Part shown: piece by piece, positions 41,770 to 54,010 of the stretch
Layout: each line of letters begins with the position of its first letter
How positions within the stretch are numbered: the stretch's first letter is position 1
From: Pardosa pseudoannulata
Taxonomy: Eukaryota > Arthropoda > Arachnida > Araneae > Lycosidae
Assembly (NCBI GenBank): GCA_032207245.1
Contig: CM063498.1
Location: 53,356,169 to 53,420,168, forward strand
Reading direction: 5' to 3'
DNA: 64,000 bases
The notes under the pieces: generated by a model
What the model saw: only the letters and a program-made list of their open reading frames with translations
Told to the model about the DNA's origin: nothing
Databases searched by the model: none
Position numbers and translations under genes: made by a program

Positions 41770-42200
41770 AAAAAAATGTTTAGAAATTCGCCATTTTTAT
41801 GAAAATTCAGCATTCAAATAAATAATATTCCCCTCAAATAGACTATTCACTCTATCAGCAAAATAATATCCCCAAAACGTTAAAAAAAGATACAAGTATT
41901 AATAAGGTAAAAATAGAAGGTAAAATTTAGATATAATATACTAAGAACATTTTAAGTGTTAACAAAATATTGAGTTCATTCTGAATTTAGGATATAAAAA
42001 ACTTGTTTTTATTTTTTCTCACTATATTTCGTGGTAGGGGAGCAGACCAGTTTTTTCCTACGGGTCCTAAAGGACCTAGTTACAGCCTTGTTTATGACAA
42101 ATGTATTTAAACCACTTGGTAGTGTGCACAAGTACGTTATGTAATGAATATTTTAATAAGTTATAAGAAATAATACAATTCTATTTTCCCACTTCTTTTT

Positions 42201-42420
42201 TAAGAAGCCTAGTCGTCAAAGTCAGTGACCTCGCGTTACCGGAGGGATGGGGAAATCGGCGCTCAAGATGTCCAAAGACCGTGTTTGTTAATAGCTGTTG
42301 AGGCATGTTGGTTCGTGGTCACAGTGTCTTCTAAGTTACCATAAGATACCTCTGCAGGTGGCAGGCCCAGATCAAGGATCTTCTGCTTGGTCTGTTCTTG
42401 GTCTGCTTGGTCAGGTATTA
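42201..42420 (+). mobile_element. SINE-B copy 2
   Basis: As copy 1, but the box A region is damaged: AAGAAGCCTAGTCGTC lacks about 8 bases that include GTAGCTC. Cannot be an intact Pol III promoter. Confidence 0.6.
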
Positions 42421-42530
42421 AAAAATGTATAATCTACCTCAATTTATCATGGAGAAAAATGATAGACTAATATTTTTACTTAATTTAAGATTTTTCCTGA
42501 TATACCATCCTATTTTGTCACTTGTTTTTT

Positions 42531-42737
42531 AAGAACAGAGGTAGCTCAGTCGTGAAAGACATTTGCCTCTTGTAACCGGAGGGATAAGAGAATCGAAGCT
42601 CAATCTAACCAAAGACCGTGTTTATTAATAGCAGTTGAGACATGTTGATTCGTGGTCACAGTATCTTCCAAGTTACCATAAAATATCTCTGCAGGTGGCA
42701 GGCCGAACTCGGGGATCTTCTGATTGGTCTGTGCTTC
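42531..42737 (+). mobile_element. SINE-B copy 3
   Basis: AGGTAGCTCAGTCG gives an intact box A; the box B region reads GAATCGAAGCTC. The copy ends at TTGGTCTGTGC. The 79-codon frame 42600-42839 (-) runs antisense through it and is most likely chance. Confidence 0.6.
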
Positions 42738-42745
42738 TAAATTAT

Positions 42746-43340
42746 GAGGAACCACTCTTTGAAATGTAACCTCTTTCCAGGTAAAAACATCCACATTTCC
42801 TTGAAAAGTCATATGAATTCTAAATGGAAACTTCACCAACCAACCAATTACTTTTTTAAAATTATTAACGCTTTCTGTTTGTGTACTTTTTATTATTTTA
42901 CATTCAAATTTAAATATGTTTAATCTGTTTAAAATCGATGTATTTTGTATCTGTCAATGTCTGACAGTCACATACCTTAGAATTTTGAATATCTTTGGTA
43001 CATAATTAACTGTCTTTACAATAAAGAGAACTTTGAGATCTAATGCAAACGTGTTGCCATGCCGAAAAATCACTTTACCCTTTGAAGACTTGTGCATCAT
43101 ATATCCAGCATCTTTTTAATTGACTCAAAACGAGTATATCCATAATTATATTATAAGACATTTAATTAGCTTTTCTCATTGGAACTAGAGATAGACCTAC
43201 GTCTGTTATAGGTGAACTTATCTACTAAAAGTATCTGAGTACTAAAGAATGATCTGGTTCAATTTAAATATGATACGCCCTTCCTCAAAAGGTTAATTTG
43301 AAATAATTTCAAGTTGAAAGATTTTTGCTCTTGATCTCGT
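42746..43340. other. intergenic sequence
   Basis: Nothing recognised. Confidence 0.45.
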
Positions 43341-43344
43341 TTAT

Positions 43345-43537
43345 AGAGAGGGTCCTCGGTGTCAACAATCCTCCATTCAGCCTCCCATTTTGCGCGAAAC
43401 AACGTCATTTCACTAGGTAAAGAAGAGCTCAATTCAAATGCTCACAAAAGGCATGGTTGCCATTCTTCTACGTTATGCCGTCTTTTCTTATGGTTTTAGT
43501 TAAGTCTGTATCAGGAAATTAATGTAACGAGAATTCG

Positions 43538-43542
<5 letters not shown>
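43345..43542. repeat. dispersed repeat Rep-Y, copy 2, abutting (TA)n
   Basis: Counterpart of 16735-16931, ending GAGAATTCGTTATAA at the edge of the (TA)n array. Confidence 0.7.
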
Positions 43543-43602
<60 letters not shown>

Positions 43603-43619
43603 GTGTGTACATATATAAT

Positions 43620-43675
<56 letters not shown>
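43543..43675. repeat. (TA)n/(CA)n microsatellite
   Basis: Two TA runs separated by ATGTGTGTACATATATAATA and CACACACACA at about 43620-43632. Confidence 0.95.
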
Positions 43676-43679
<4 letters not shown>

Positions 43680-44194
43680 AGAAAGTCATAAAGATGATAC
43701 ACCTGCTATGCTGCTTAACAAGCCAATAGCTTACAAGTTGTGAAATAACGTGTTTTCGCATATTTATGTGTCACAGATCTTCGATAAAAAGAACGAATTC
43801 TCTCTCTTCATTAGTATCCTCTTTTCCAGACTCATCGATTAGCATTATCATTCTATTTTTATACTGGTACAGTCACTCTTTTCCTCACATTGTTTAATTA
43901 ACATATTCCTTTTTCTTTTTAAACTTTGCCTTATTAGAGGTTAAGGCATAGATTATGTAGATACCTTCTGGTGGGTTGTAATTTAAGTCCGACACGTATA
44001 AAAACCATGGTAAAACTAAAGTAATATCACATTATTTTGATCTTTTCTGACAAGTGTTTGAATTTCTTGAATATACAATGGATACTGGGATAATTCAGTG
44101 TTTAAGAGAGTGGCCCAATAAAGGTAGAATGAAAAGTTTCAATGATAATTATAACTGAGATAGAATAAAATAAATTTAACGAAAAGTACACATT
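43676..44194. other. intergenic sequence
   Basis: Nothing recognised. Confidence 0.45.
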
Positions 44195-44815
44195 GTAGTT
44201 TATTTCTCGATAAAATCCTCAGAAATGATGTTCAGTGTTATCTCAGTGTAACTCTGTCCCTTCATGGCACTAAGATTTCTTTCTTGATATGATTGTTAAT
44301 TTTCTTGATAAATTCAAAAACAATGTTTTTTCAATTCATCCTGATTATATATTTTAGTTTACTTTTCGACAAAATCCTCAGAAATGATGTTCCAGATTAT
44401 ACATTTTGTCAAAATCTTCAGAAATGATGTTCCTGATTATACATTTGGTCAACATCCTCAGAAATGATTTTAAACGTTATCTCAGCTTAAAACTATCCCT
44501 TCATGGCACTAAGGTTTTTATCTTGATTGTTAGTTTCCTTGATAAATTAAAAAACAATGCTTTTGTAATTCATCCTGATTATATTTAGGATTTAATTTTT
44601 GACAAAATATTCAGAAATGATGTTCCTGATTATAAATTTTGTCAAAAGCTTCAGAGATAATGTTCCTGATTATACATTTGGTCAACATCCTCAGAAATGA
44701 TGTTCATCGTTATCTCAGCTTAAAACTATCCCTTCATGATGTTTGTTTCTTGATATGATTGTTATGTTTATTGATATATTCGAAAACAATGCTTTTTCAA
44801 TTCATCACGATTTGC
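44195..44815. repeat. nested tandem repeat: units of about 250 bp with 40-bp subunits
   Basis: Three large units share GTTATCTCAG, CCCTTCATG and TTCATC(C/A)(T/C)GAT segments (about 44230, 44475, 44710). Between them 40-bp subunits with TCAGAAATGATGTTCCTGAT recur at 44371, 44411, 44451 and again at about 44603, 44641 and 44683. No conserved frame. Confidence 0.8.
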
Positions 44816-46389
44816 AAAGCATTTTACCACCAGATAATTTTTAAAGGTTTGAATAGCATTAACATGAAGTAATTGTATATAATTTAAACGTCTGTTAAAC
44901 TTCCACACTTTTCACTCTTGAGTGACATACAAATAGCTTTTAAGGTTACTTAAGAGGAGAAAAGTTATTTTATGACCATGAAACTTCTGTTACTAAAGAA
45001 TAGTTAGAATAATATTATGTCATATACTTCAATCAAAATACTTCTATATCGTCAGTGAACACAGAATAAGGATAGAATATAAAGACAACATTTTCGCGCA
45101 AGGAACACACATTCTTGGAAGAAATGAATTATTCATGCTCATAAAGCATTATTTTATGACAAAAATAATAGACAACAGAATGTGACTGGTGAAAGGATAT
45201 GCGTACCTCGGGACATTTGTCGGAAAGTATCAAATAGTTTCTAGAGAATTTTCTCTTTATCTGCTTTTGTTCTATTATTTTGAAATTTTTATTTTTATCT
45301 ATATATTTATATTTATTTAGTTAATAAATTTATTTCTTTATTCATATTTATTGATATTTATATACATTATATATATATTACGGGATCATCGATCAGGGGT
45401 TGGAATAACATCGTATCTAAACTTACATTTTGAGATGATTGAGGATTTATACGTTATGAAAAGATTTTCTTCTCTATTTATCACATATTTTAATGGTCAA
45501 GTTGGCCATTAAAACATTTATAAATCACCAAAAATATTAATGTGAGGAAAATATTAGTTATTAGCAGAATTGCGTCCAGATTGTCGTCTGAGTATACGTA
45601 ATCATTTAAATCACATGGTCACACTTTGGGAGTCTATTTAAATTTCAATTAAACTGTCAATAAAAACTTGTCTTTTAAACTACTAATTTTCTTCTCCTGT
45701 TCATTTTGTGAAATAAGGATCAATTTGTTGGTGAGATGAGATGTACTTGTACATGGCTGTATACACCTGTCTAACGTTTAGATAATTGTCAAATCCAGAG
45801 AACAAATTAGACTTCAAAGGACGTTAAAACGGTCAAAGATACTGTTGAGAAAACTAAGATGTATGCAGTCAATCGTGGTTATGCTGGAATCCAGAAATTG
45901 GACAAGCTGTTAGCATAGTCAGTGTAATTGGCAGTTAAATATCAACGTATCTGCGGTTAGAGTAACTCGCAACAGGACTATCCATTTACGGCTGTCTAGA
46001 TAATTGCTTCTCAAACTGTTATATCTTGTTATTGGTGTGTACCGCTCTTAACAAATGGCATATTGGACATCTAACATCACCATTTCCTACACATCTGCGA
46101 CAGTCATTACCACTGAGCTGCGTGCATCAGACGTGAACCATGCCTCTCCAAATTGCTCATTGATGTTCTTAGTTTAATTTCTTAAACCACCTTTGCAACC
46201 ACTTTTGCATACAAAGTTTCGTAGTCGTCTCTCAATTATTTCCTGTCCAGAAAATCTTTTTTGTCAGCAGTGTGTATATACAACATATAAATCAAACATA
46301 AATCGAGTCATTGCTCATAACTTTTAAAATCGGAAAATTAGTAACTAAATTTTTCTTATCAGTTTGTCTTCTTTATTCTGTGAACCTTA
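44816..46389. other. intergenic sequence
   Basis: AT-rich. 45700-46260 is somewhat less AT-rich but shows no open frame or repeat. No gene supported. Confidence 0.5.
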
Positions 46390-47800
46390 ATTATATTGAT
46401 GTAGGTAATAACGGTTAAAATTAGTTTACTATAAATGATATTTCTTTAAAATCTTTTATATTTTAACAATTTTAATTTTCTTAACCTTAAAATGCCAGAA
46501 TTTTTTATTATTGTTATTTTTATTATTGTTTTATTGTTGTATTTATTAATGTTATTTTTAGCTTATTATAAATAATATTTCTTCAAAATCTTTGATATTT
46601 TAACAATTTTAATTTTCTTAACTTTAAAATGCCAGAATTTTTTATTATTGTTATTTTTATTATTGTTTTATTATTGTATTTTTTATTGTTATTTTAGTTT
46701 ATGATAAATGATATTTTTTCAAAATCTTTCAAATTTTAACAATTATAATTTTCTTATCTTTAAAATGCCAGAAATTTTTATTATGGTTATTTTTACTATT
46801 GTTTTATTATTGTATTTTTATTGTTATATAAGTTTATTATAAATGATATTTCTTCAAAATCTTTCATATTTTAACAATTATAATTTCTTAACTTTAAAAT
46901 GTCAGAATTTTTTATTATTGTTATTTTTATTATTGTTTTATTATTGTATTTTTTATTGTTATTTTAGTTTATTATTAATGATATTTCTTCAAAATCTTTC
47001 ATATTTTAACAATTTTAATTTCCTTAACCTTAAAATGCCAGATTTTTTTATTATTGTTATTTTTATTATTGTTTTATTATTGTATTTTTGTTGTTATATT
47101 AGTTAATTATAAATGATATTTCTTCAAAATCTTTCATATTTTAACAAATTTAAATTTCTTAACTTTAAAATGACAGAATTTTTTATTATTGTTATTTTTA
47201 TTATTGTTTTATTATTGTATATTTTATAGTTATTTTAGTTTAATATAAATGATATTTCTTCAAAATCTTTCATATTTTAACAATTTTAATTTTCTTAACT
47301 TTAAAATGCTAGAAATTTTTATTATTGTTTTATTATTGTACTTTTCTTGTTATATTAGTTTATTATAAATGATATTTCTTCAAAATCTTTCATATTTTAA
47401 CAATTATAATTTTCTTAACTTTAAAATGCCAGAAATTTTTATTATTGTTATTTTTATTATTGTGTTTTTTATTGTTATATTAGTTTATTATAAATGATAT
47501 TTCTTCAAAATTTTTCATATTTTAACAATTTTATTTTTCTTAACTTTAAAATGCCAGAATTTTTTATTATTTTTATTTTTATTATTGTTTTATTATTATA
47601 TTTTTTATTGTTGTTTTAGTTCATTATAAATGATATTTCTTCAAAATCTTTCATATTTTAACAATTTTAATTTTCTTAACTTTAAAATGGCAGAAATTTT
47701 TATTATGGTTATTTCTGTTATTGTTTAGTTATTGTATTTTTTACTGTTATTTTAGCTTATTATAAATGATATTTCTTTAAAATCTTTCATATTTTAACAT
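46390..47800. repeat. tandem repeat of about 135 bp, 11 units
   Basis: The ATAAATGATATTTCTTC landmark (or variant) occurs at 46434, 46568, 46704, 46839, 46974, 47109, 47245, 47365, 47490, 47636 and 47762. The first seven spacings are 134-136; later units have deletions or an insertion. Each unit has CTTTAAAATGCCAGAATTTT followed by a TTATTATTG-rich part. The open frame 46843-47106 spans two units and is a by-product of the T-rich sequence. Confidence 0.93.
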
Positions 47801-48926
47801 AGAAAAATGTATTTTGCTAATGTCTCTTTTACAGCAATATGACTGGGTTTGTGTTTACATTGGCAAATGGATAATAACATTGTCCTTATTTAAAAAATAT
47901 TTTATTTCTCTAAAGGTATCACAACTTTCAGAAAGCCACTTTAGAATATTGCATTGGACTTTACTGCAGTTTAGGGCGCCCCCAGAATTTGATTTTTCAT
48001 TCTTTATCTATATTTATCTTCTCAAATATGTGAGGTTTCTCACATAAATAAACAAAAAAGGACATTTCCAACTGCAATTGTGTATAAAATATTTGTATAC
48101 TGTTTTAAATATTCCAATATTAATAGTTTATTTTATATATCATTTTCATTACTTTTATAAAGAAGGTACCCATATTTACTATAAAATTTCAATATTTAGA
48201 AAAATTTAAAAAATTCTTAAATAGGTTTGTAAGATTAAAAATTTGGTGCAATCTGTGCATAAATATCATGTATGCTGTGTATCGTATTATTTTAATACTT
48301 ATACTAATAATATACTAATAATATATAATAATTATTATTTTAATACTTATGCTTTCTATTACTCTTATGAATATGTATTACCATCTTAAATTATATGTTG
48401 GTATTAATTGTGCTAATAAATAACGCTAAAACAACAAGCAGGCATCTTGAATTTCAATTTCACCCTGTATTGTACTAATCTTATTTTTCATCCTTATAAT
48501 TTAGTACGTGAAGAATGGAAATAATAAGTTTGAAATATTATTTCCAAATTTTTCTGTTCATTGCACATCACACGTACATTACTAAAATGTATGTTCTTCT
48601 TTTCTAAATATTACAATTTTTTTTCGAATGATCGCACTTTTTTATGATTTATATCTACTTTCCTAATGTTACGGTTGGGTTGTGCAAACTGTTTTATTTA
48701 CGTTTTCGAAACAAATTATACTGTTAACTACTTTAAACAAATTATACTTTTAATTCCTATTACCTCATAAATTATTAAAAAAGTATGCATTGTATTTTAA
48801 TAATTCATACATACCAACGATAATTAAACAGATATATTAGTAAAAATTTCTCACTGATTTAAGTAATTATTTAATATTGTATTTTTAATCATTTATTCGT
48901 ATCTATATATTTATAAAAACTGCAAG
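47801..48926. other. intergenic sequence
   Basis: Frame 47814-48047 (+) starts inside the last tandem unit; no motif. The rest is AT-rich. Confidence 0.5.
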
Positions 48927-49100
48927 CCGAACGATGGCCGATTGGTTAGGGTGCTGGCCTTCGGTACCGGAGTTCGCGGGTTCGAATCCCACAGTAGCAT
49001 GGATGTTCGTAGCCGTTCGGAATCGGCTTTAAGCTGTAGGTTCAGGTCTCATTAACCCTCGTGTTGCAAAAGATTAGACCGTAGCTCTTCAAACCAAACC
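48927..49100 (+). mobile_element. SINE-A copy 5 (closest to a consensus)
   Basis: Begins CCGAACGATGGCCGATTGG, box B GGTTCGAATCC is intact, and the body ends at TTCAAACCAAACC. No clear target duplication. The TTAA element at 49133 follows after 32 bp. Confidence 0.87.
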
Positions 49101-49132
49101 TGTAGAGACAGCAAAATATAAATAAATTGCTC

Positions 49133-49757
49133 TTAACACTAGGTTTCCGGGGCTCATCATTTCGAATTTTATAAGGAAAATTACAAAAAAAAACCTTTCC
49201 ATTTTTATTTTATCTCTTGCACTGATTTTAACCCATTGAACAAGGTATATATATATTGAAGTCTATTTTCTTTATAAGTGTTGAAATATTGAAATTCTTT
49301 ATGTGGTATACATATCTCTACGGACATGTGTCCATTTGACGCGATGGTAAAGTAGACAAAAATTTTATTTAATTAGTTTTACTCATACAAAAATTATAAC
49401 AATTATAAATAGGAATGTACCAACAATACTTTGATCCGTTATACAATATTGTTCTCTTAAATGAACAAGCAATTAGCAACAGTAGGAGTTCCGAAACGCA
49501 GAATGTCAATTGAAGTCAAGAGTGTAAAGAGACTTTGAAGGTTTTAGTTACTTGGTTCGAGTGTTGAAAAATAAAATACTTCAATACTTTTTGATTTAGT
49601 AATATTACTGAGAACCTCGATATTACATCATATTTTTATTTTTACGTATATTGAATAATTACATTGATTTCTGACTGTTGATATATGTATATTCGTTCGT
49701 GCGTCAAATTGGCATGTGAGTTAAGTATATAAGAAACGTCCGTAAACCTAGTGTGAA
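49133..49757. mobile_element. TTAA-type non-autonomous element with CACTAGG termini
   Basis: Left TTAA + CACTAGGTTTCCGG (49133-49150), right CCGTAAACCTAGTG + TGAA (49740-49757): 13 of 14 terminal bases are inverted and the right TTAA has one change. The length is 625 bp with no transposase. The tip is close to that of the piggyBac copy at 58420 (CACTAGAATTACGG), so the same enzyme type could have moved both. Confidence 0.75.
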
Positions 49758-49763
49758 ATCGCT

Positions 49764-50699
49764 TTAAGGTATCCGTCTACGTTCGGAGAACCTTTTTCTT
49801 TAAACGTAGAAACTAGTTCATGTTTTTACATTATTAGATTTATTTTTTATATTATTATAGAGAATTGCACTTAAAAAATTTATTCCTGCAGAAGTTTTTA
49901 TAAAATTTCTAATAAATGAAGAAAATTTACTAAAAAATCGGAGTTTTTCAAAAGGTCTAATTTTTTAATAAATTAAACTATTTCAATATTTTTGATGCAA
50001 CAAATTTCTTATACATTGAACTAGTGAATCACCTAAAGTCTTTGCTTAATTTACATTTGGTAAAAAATTTTAGTCCTTCAACATCACACACATTGAATTT
50101 TTAAAGAATTTTCTTTACCTTTATATCTAACTATGAGTGCAACATCATTAAAATTATCCAAATGTAAAGCATTTGGGTCATTCATTAGTAAATACTATCA
50201 AAAGCAATCATAATAATTTTCAACAAAATATTTTAAGAAATTTTTCAGAAATCACATTTCAAGTTTTAGCATTTGATTAAAAATACCGTTCTGAGAAAAA
50301 CGCATTTGAAGTTTATGAAAGCAACTTTAATTATTAAAAAATTAAAATACATGTTTAAAACTCCCCACACTTTCTTTCTTCAAGACTTTTTAATTGTCAA
50401 GTTGTTAATTATTAAAAATAATGGAAAAATGTTTAAACTAATCTTCATGAACATTTAAAAAGTCCAAAAAATGCTCTTTAAATGCTTTAAATTCTCAACT
50501 TCCGGTTAGGAAGTGGCTACTTCCGTTTTGTTTTGACAGCTGAAACTGATGTTTAAACAGCTGTCACTTTTGTTTAAATGCCGTAGAGACTAAACAAAAA
50601 CAGATTTAGAAGCCTAAAAGTTTAAATTTTACAATAGAAAAATAAAAAAATATGATTTTTGGCAAAAAATGACGTTTTTAACGTAGATGGATACCGTAA
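49764..50699 (+). mobile_element. TTAA element family T1, copy B
   Basis: TTAA at 49764-49767, tip GGTATCCGTCTACGTT; right tip AACGTAGATGGATACC followed by GTAA (one change from TTAA). 936 bp, collinear with copy C and the reverse of copy A. Starts 6 bp after the previous element. Frame 50273-50458 is short and not conserved as a protein. Confidence 0.88.
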
Positions 50700-51391
50700 C
50701 TTCAGACGAAAACAATGCGAGTTTTAAAGTACGTTAATCCTTATTATGGTGTTAAACATGCCCAGATTGGTAAATCAAGTTACGTAAATATTCATTAATT
50801 CAAAAATTCATTTACAAATGCATTTTACTTGTCAGTAGCTTCACTTGTCAAATTATTCGGTCTATAGAAAAGTGATTCATTAAATACAGCGAAATACAAA
50901 AGATTAGTTTGCATCTAGCTGCGTTTTAAAAATGTGAGTTGCTCTTGTTCAGATTTAGTTTTATTGAAATTCAGAGACATCTATTAATGTATTTGTGCCC
51001 TTTTTTCAATTATTCGTTAAGATTGTTGGTTTTTGTTTTCTTTAAAAGTAATTATTTATTAAAAGTAATTAAATTTTGACATTTTGTGACATAAATTATT
51101 GAAAAACATGCTAGTGTAGTTTAATAAATTATGGAAAAGTAAATTAATCAAAACCATTTTTCAATAAAGTTTACCTGCTGGTTATAGTGAACATTTTAAA
51201 ATGCATTTTTGATACATTTCTTTGTGACTATCCATTCAGACTAGCAAAAATATATAACATGTAGGAAAAATGGCTATAATTGATCATTGCAGTACAAATT
51301 GTAAATATTTTATTTACTATTATGATAGAAAATTTGAACAAATATTGCGAATTTAAATTGAGCAAAATGCATTTCCTTATGATATTTGTGT
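50700..51391. other. AT-rich intergenic sequence
   Basis: Nothing recognised. Confidence 0.5.
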
Positions 51392-52203
51392 TGTAATGTA
51401 CTTACAACCTCTACACCACTGTTCGGTTACAAGGGGGAAACACAGTAAAAATATAACACTTTATACTGAGATTCAGATATTTATTATGTACATTCATTTA
51501 CAAATAGATCCTTGGTTATCATATATCATAATCATCAATTATTTATGTGTTCTATTTACACTATAATTATCACAATTCTCTTTATGAGGAATTATTATTA
51601 TTAACAGAGGCCTAAGTTATATGACTGTAAATATTATTTTATAAATTACCTCCACTAAAGTCACAGGGGAGCAGGCAGGGGCTTTTCTCCCTACTTTAGT
51701 CTTCAGTTGGTGCAGAGGGTCAGGTAGAGGCTTTTCTCATACGATGAGTCAGTCCGGGCGTTCGGGCGCACGGAACGAGTCGATGCTGGTGGATTCTTGT
51801 CCCACTTCTTTCGAATCCCGACTTCAACTCCTCTCCGAAACTTCGTTTCCAAAACTCCTCATCTCGGTTCCAACGCCCCTTTTTTCTTCCTCTCCAATCG
51901 CTTGTCTTCGGGAAATTTTCCCACATCTGCATGCCCTTCGGGAGTGCAGGTGGGCTCATTAAAGTAGCCCCTTTTGTGCAAGCTGACATTACTTTTTAGC
52001 CCCTGCTCATAATATCACTTCCATAACTCACGGTTACAGATCTGTGCGAGCTTGACCGTTACGCTGCCATTCCGTGATCTATACCTTCTCTGCGGGGGTC
52101 TCTAAACTAGACGTGCACAATTGGAGTCCTAAATTTCTCTAGGAAAATCCTCCCACAGCTGTACATGCACGTGCAGAGCACCGTGGGAAAGTACCTCGGT
52201 ACA
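51392..52203 (-). mobile_element. candidate LTR (third family)
   Basis: A GC-richer block with ends TGTAATGTACTT and AAGTACCTCGGTACA that are loosely inverted. On minus it begins TGTACCGAGG, ends ACATTACA, and has AATAAA near 51489. No 5-bp duplication is visible (TGTGT against ATTTT) and no second copy is present. The frames at 51720-51989 (-) and 51744-51962 (+) overlap on opposite strands and have no known domain. Confidence 0.35.
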
Positions 52204-52239
52204 ATTTTTTTAAGGGGAATGTATCAAAATACAAAAAAT

Positions 52240-53420
52240 ACATCTACATTTTCACAATAATGTGTGCTTAATTTAAAAATAATTCCTTGAAATTCAGAAA
52301 TATTTACTAAATTATTATTATTTGTATTTGCAACTACTTGTCCAGATAATAGTACACATTACACATCGTTTATACTAAATTTTAAGTTTGAGCATTTAAA
52401 CTTTGAAAAATCACCTATATAATAATAGCCTAAGTCATCTGTCTGCCAATCCTCGAATTTATGAAGCAGTTGGACCTGGAATGGATAGAGGCATCCATAT
52501 TAGATTCTTGATGAGTTAGGATTAGCAACGTACAAAATTCACCCCTTCTCCACTTTTCTAACATTATATGCCATTATTTCAAGCCTATTTTCCCCGGTTA
52601 ACAGGGGGTGATTAAATTAATCAATTTGTCACTTAATAAATAGGTAAAAATAACATTTTTTTCTAGCATTATGACGTCAGTCCTTTAACCATCTCATTTA
52701 ATCATTTGTTATTTTAAATTACTTAAATACTATCTGCATTATTTTCATATGTTTTATCACTGAATTTAGATAGTACGTAAATAATTTCCCTTTACATTTG
52801 GCTTAAATACTAGATTAGGGACATATGAGATAGTTTAAAATTTAATCATCGATTTTTTTTTTGTTGCAATGAAACTTTTATCACTGGTAACTGGTATTAA
52901 CAACAAATTATCTCTACTTCCAAGGTGTAGTGGAAATGATAGTTTCATTCCTTTATTTCCGTTAATTACTGTGGTTAAAAAAATTGGGAAGAACTTAACG
53001 ATAATTTCGACGTATCTAAGAAAACTTTGAATTATATTTCTAAATGAATTCAACTTGATTCTAAACTGCATTCACAGTATCGGGAGACTTTAGAGGAGTA
53101 TGAAGATAAACAAATTATTCAGCGTGTACCAGATAGTTCTCAACCAAATAACAAACCATATTTTTACCACCCTTATAGGGTACTTTACAATTAAGAAAAA
53201 TTAAAAATTTTACTCATCCCGTCATATGATGGGCTATATACTAGTACATCTATATTTTCACAACAGTGTGTGCTTATTTTTAAAAATAATTCCTTGACAT
53301 TCAGAAATATTTACTAAAATATTATTGTTTGTATTTACATTTATTTGTTCAGATAATAGTATACATTACACATCGTATATACTAAATTTTAATTTTGAGC
53401 CTTTAAACTGTGAAAAATAT
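52240..53420. repeat. direct duplication of about 175 bp separated by about 1 kb
   Basis: 52240-52415 and 53246-53420 share CATCTA(C/T)ATTTTCACAA, TAATTCCTTGA(A/C)ATTCAG and ATTACACATCGT in the same order. The intervening 52416-53245 is AT-rich; open frame 52835-53071 (-) there has no motif. Confidence 0.8.
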
Positions 53421-53589
53421 AAATTTAAGTATATGCAAACAATTCAAGTATATAATTTTTTTAATATTTATTGGTTAAAATTCTCACTGCGTCATAATTA
53501 CTCGTATATTCTAACAAAATATTTAACAATCACTACTAATATACACTAAAAAAATCTCTATTTACGTTTCAAATTTTTGATTTTTTTTT

Positions 53590-54010
53590 AGATCATTGAA
53601 ACTCAGTTTAATCTCAGAAAACGGAAAATTTTCATGAAAATTCAACTTACATATTTAAAAATTTTTTCTTTAACTGAACTAAATCGGTCAACAAAGTAAT
53701 AACTAAAGACATGCAAAAATTATTTTTAAAAACCATAAAATAAAAACAGAGTAAAAAATTGAACATGAATGAGAAAGTAACTTTTTTAGCAATAACAAAA
53801 TATCTTTAAATCAATTCTTAAAAAATACCAGTATTTTGTTGTTTTTTAAATCGAATAAATTAAGTTATACTTAAAAATGCAAAATTACATAACTAAACTG
53901 ACTAAGTGAGACTGAGATATTAACTTTTATATATCATTGAAACTAAATTTAAATTTAGTAAACACAGAAATTTTAAGAAAATTCAATGTATAGATTTAAA
54001 ACTATTTTCT
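53590..54010. repeat. diverged direct duplication, spacing about 341 bp
   Basis: ATCATTGAAACT near 53593 and 53933, followed in both by a GAAAATTCAA segment and a TTTTCTTTAA segment. Weak but collinear over about 100 bp. Confidence 0.5.

Larger units (their letters stand above)
41446..42420. repeat. direct duplication of about 325 bp, spaced 647 bp, containing SINE-B
   Basis: 41446-41770 and 42093-42420 both begin GACAAAT(A/G), pass through GGTAGTGTGCACA and GTTATGTAATGAATATTTT, and contain the tRNA-like unit to its CAGGTATTA end. Long blocks outside the tRNA-like unit are copied too, so segment duplication rather than independent insertion made the second copy. Confidence 0.8.

Noticed and set aside
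42060..42080. Hairpin GGGTCCTAAAGGACC as a transcription terminator
   Set aside because: A short palindrome in eukaryotic intergenic DNA; no associated gene.
42600..42839. 79-codon minus-strand frame
   Set aside because: Half of it is antisense to SINE-B copy 3 and the frame is broken in copies 1 and 2.
46843..47106. Hydrophobic 87-residue frame
   Set aside because: It spans two units of the 135-bp tandem array and repeats its own peptide; the Leu/Phe/Ile bias comes from TTATT-rich DNA.
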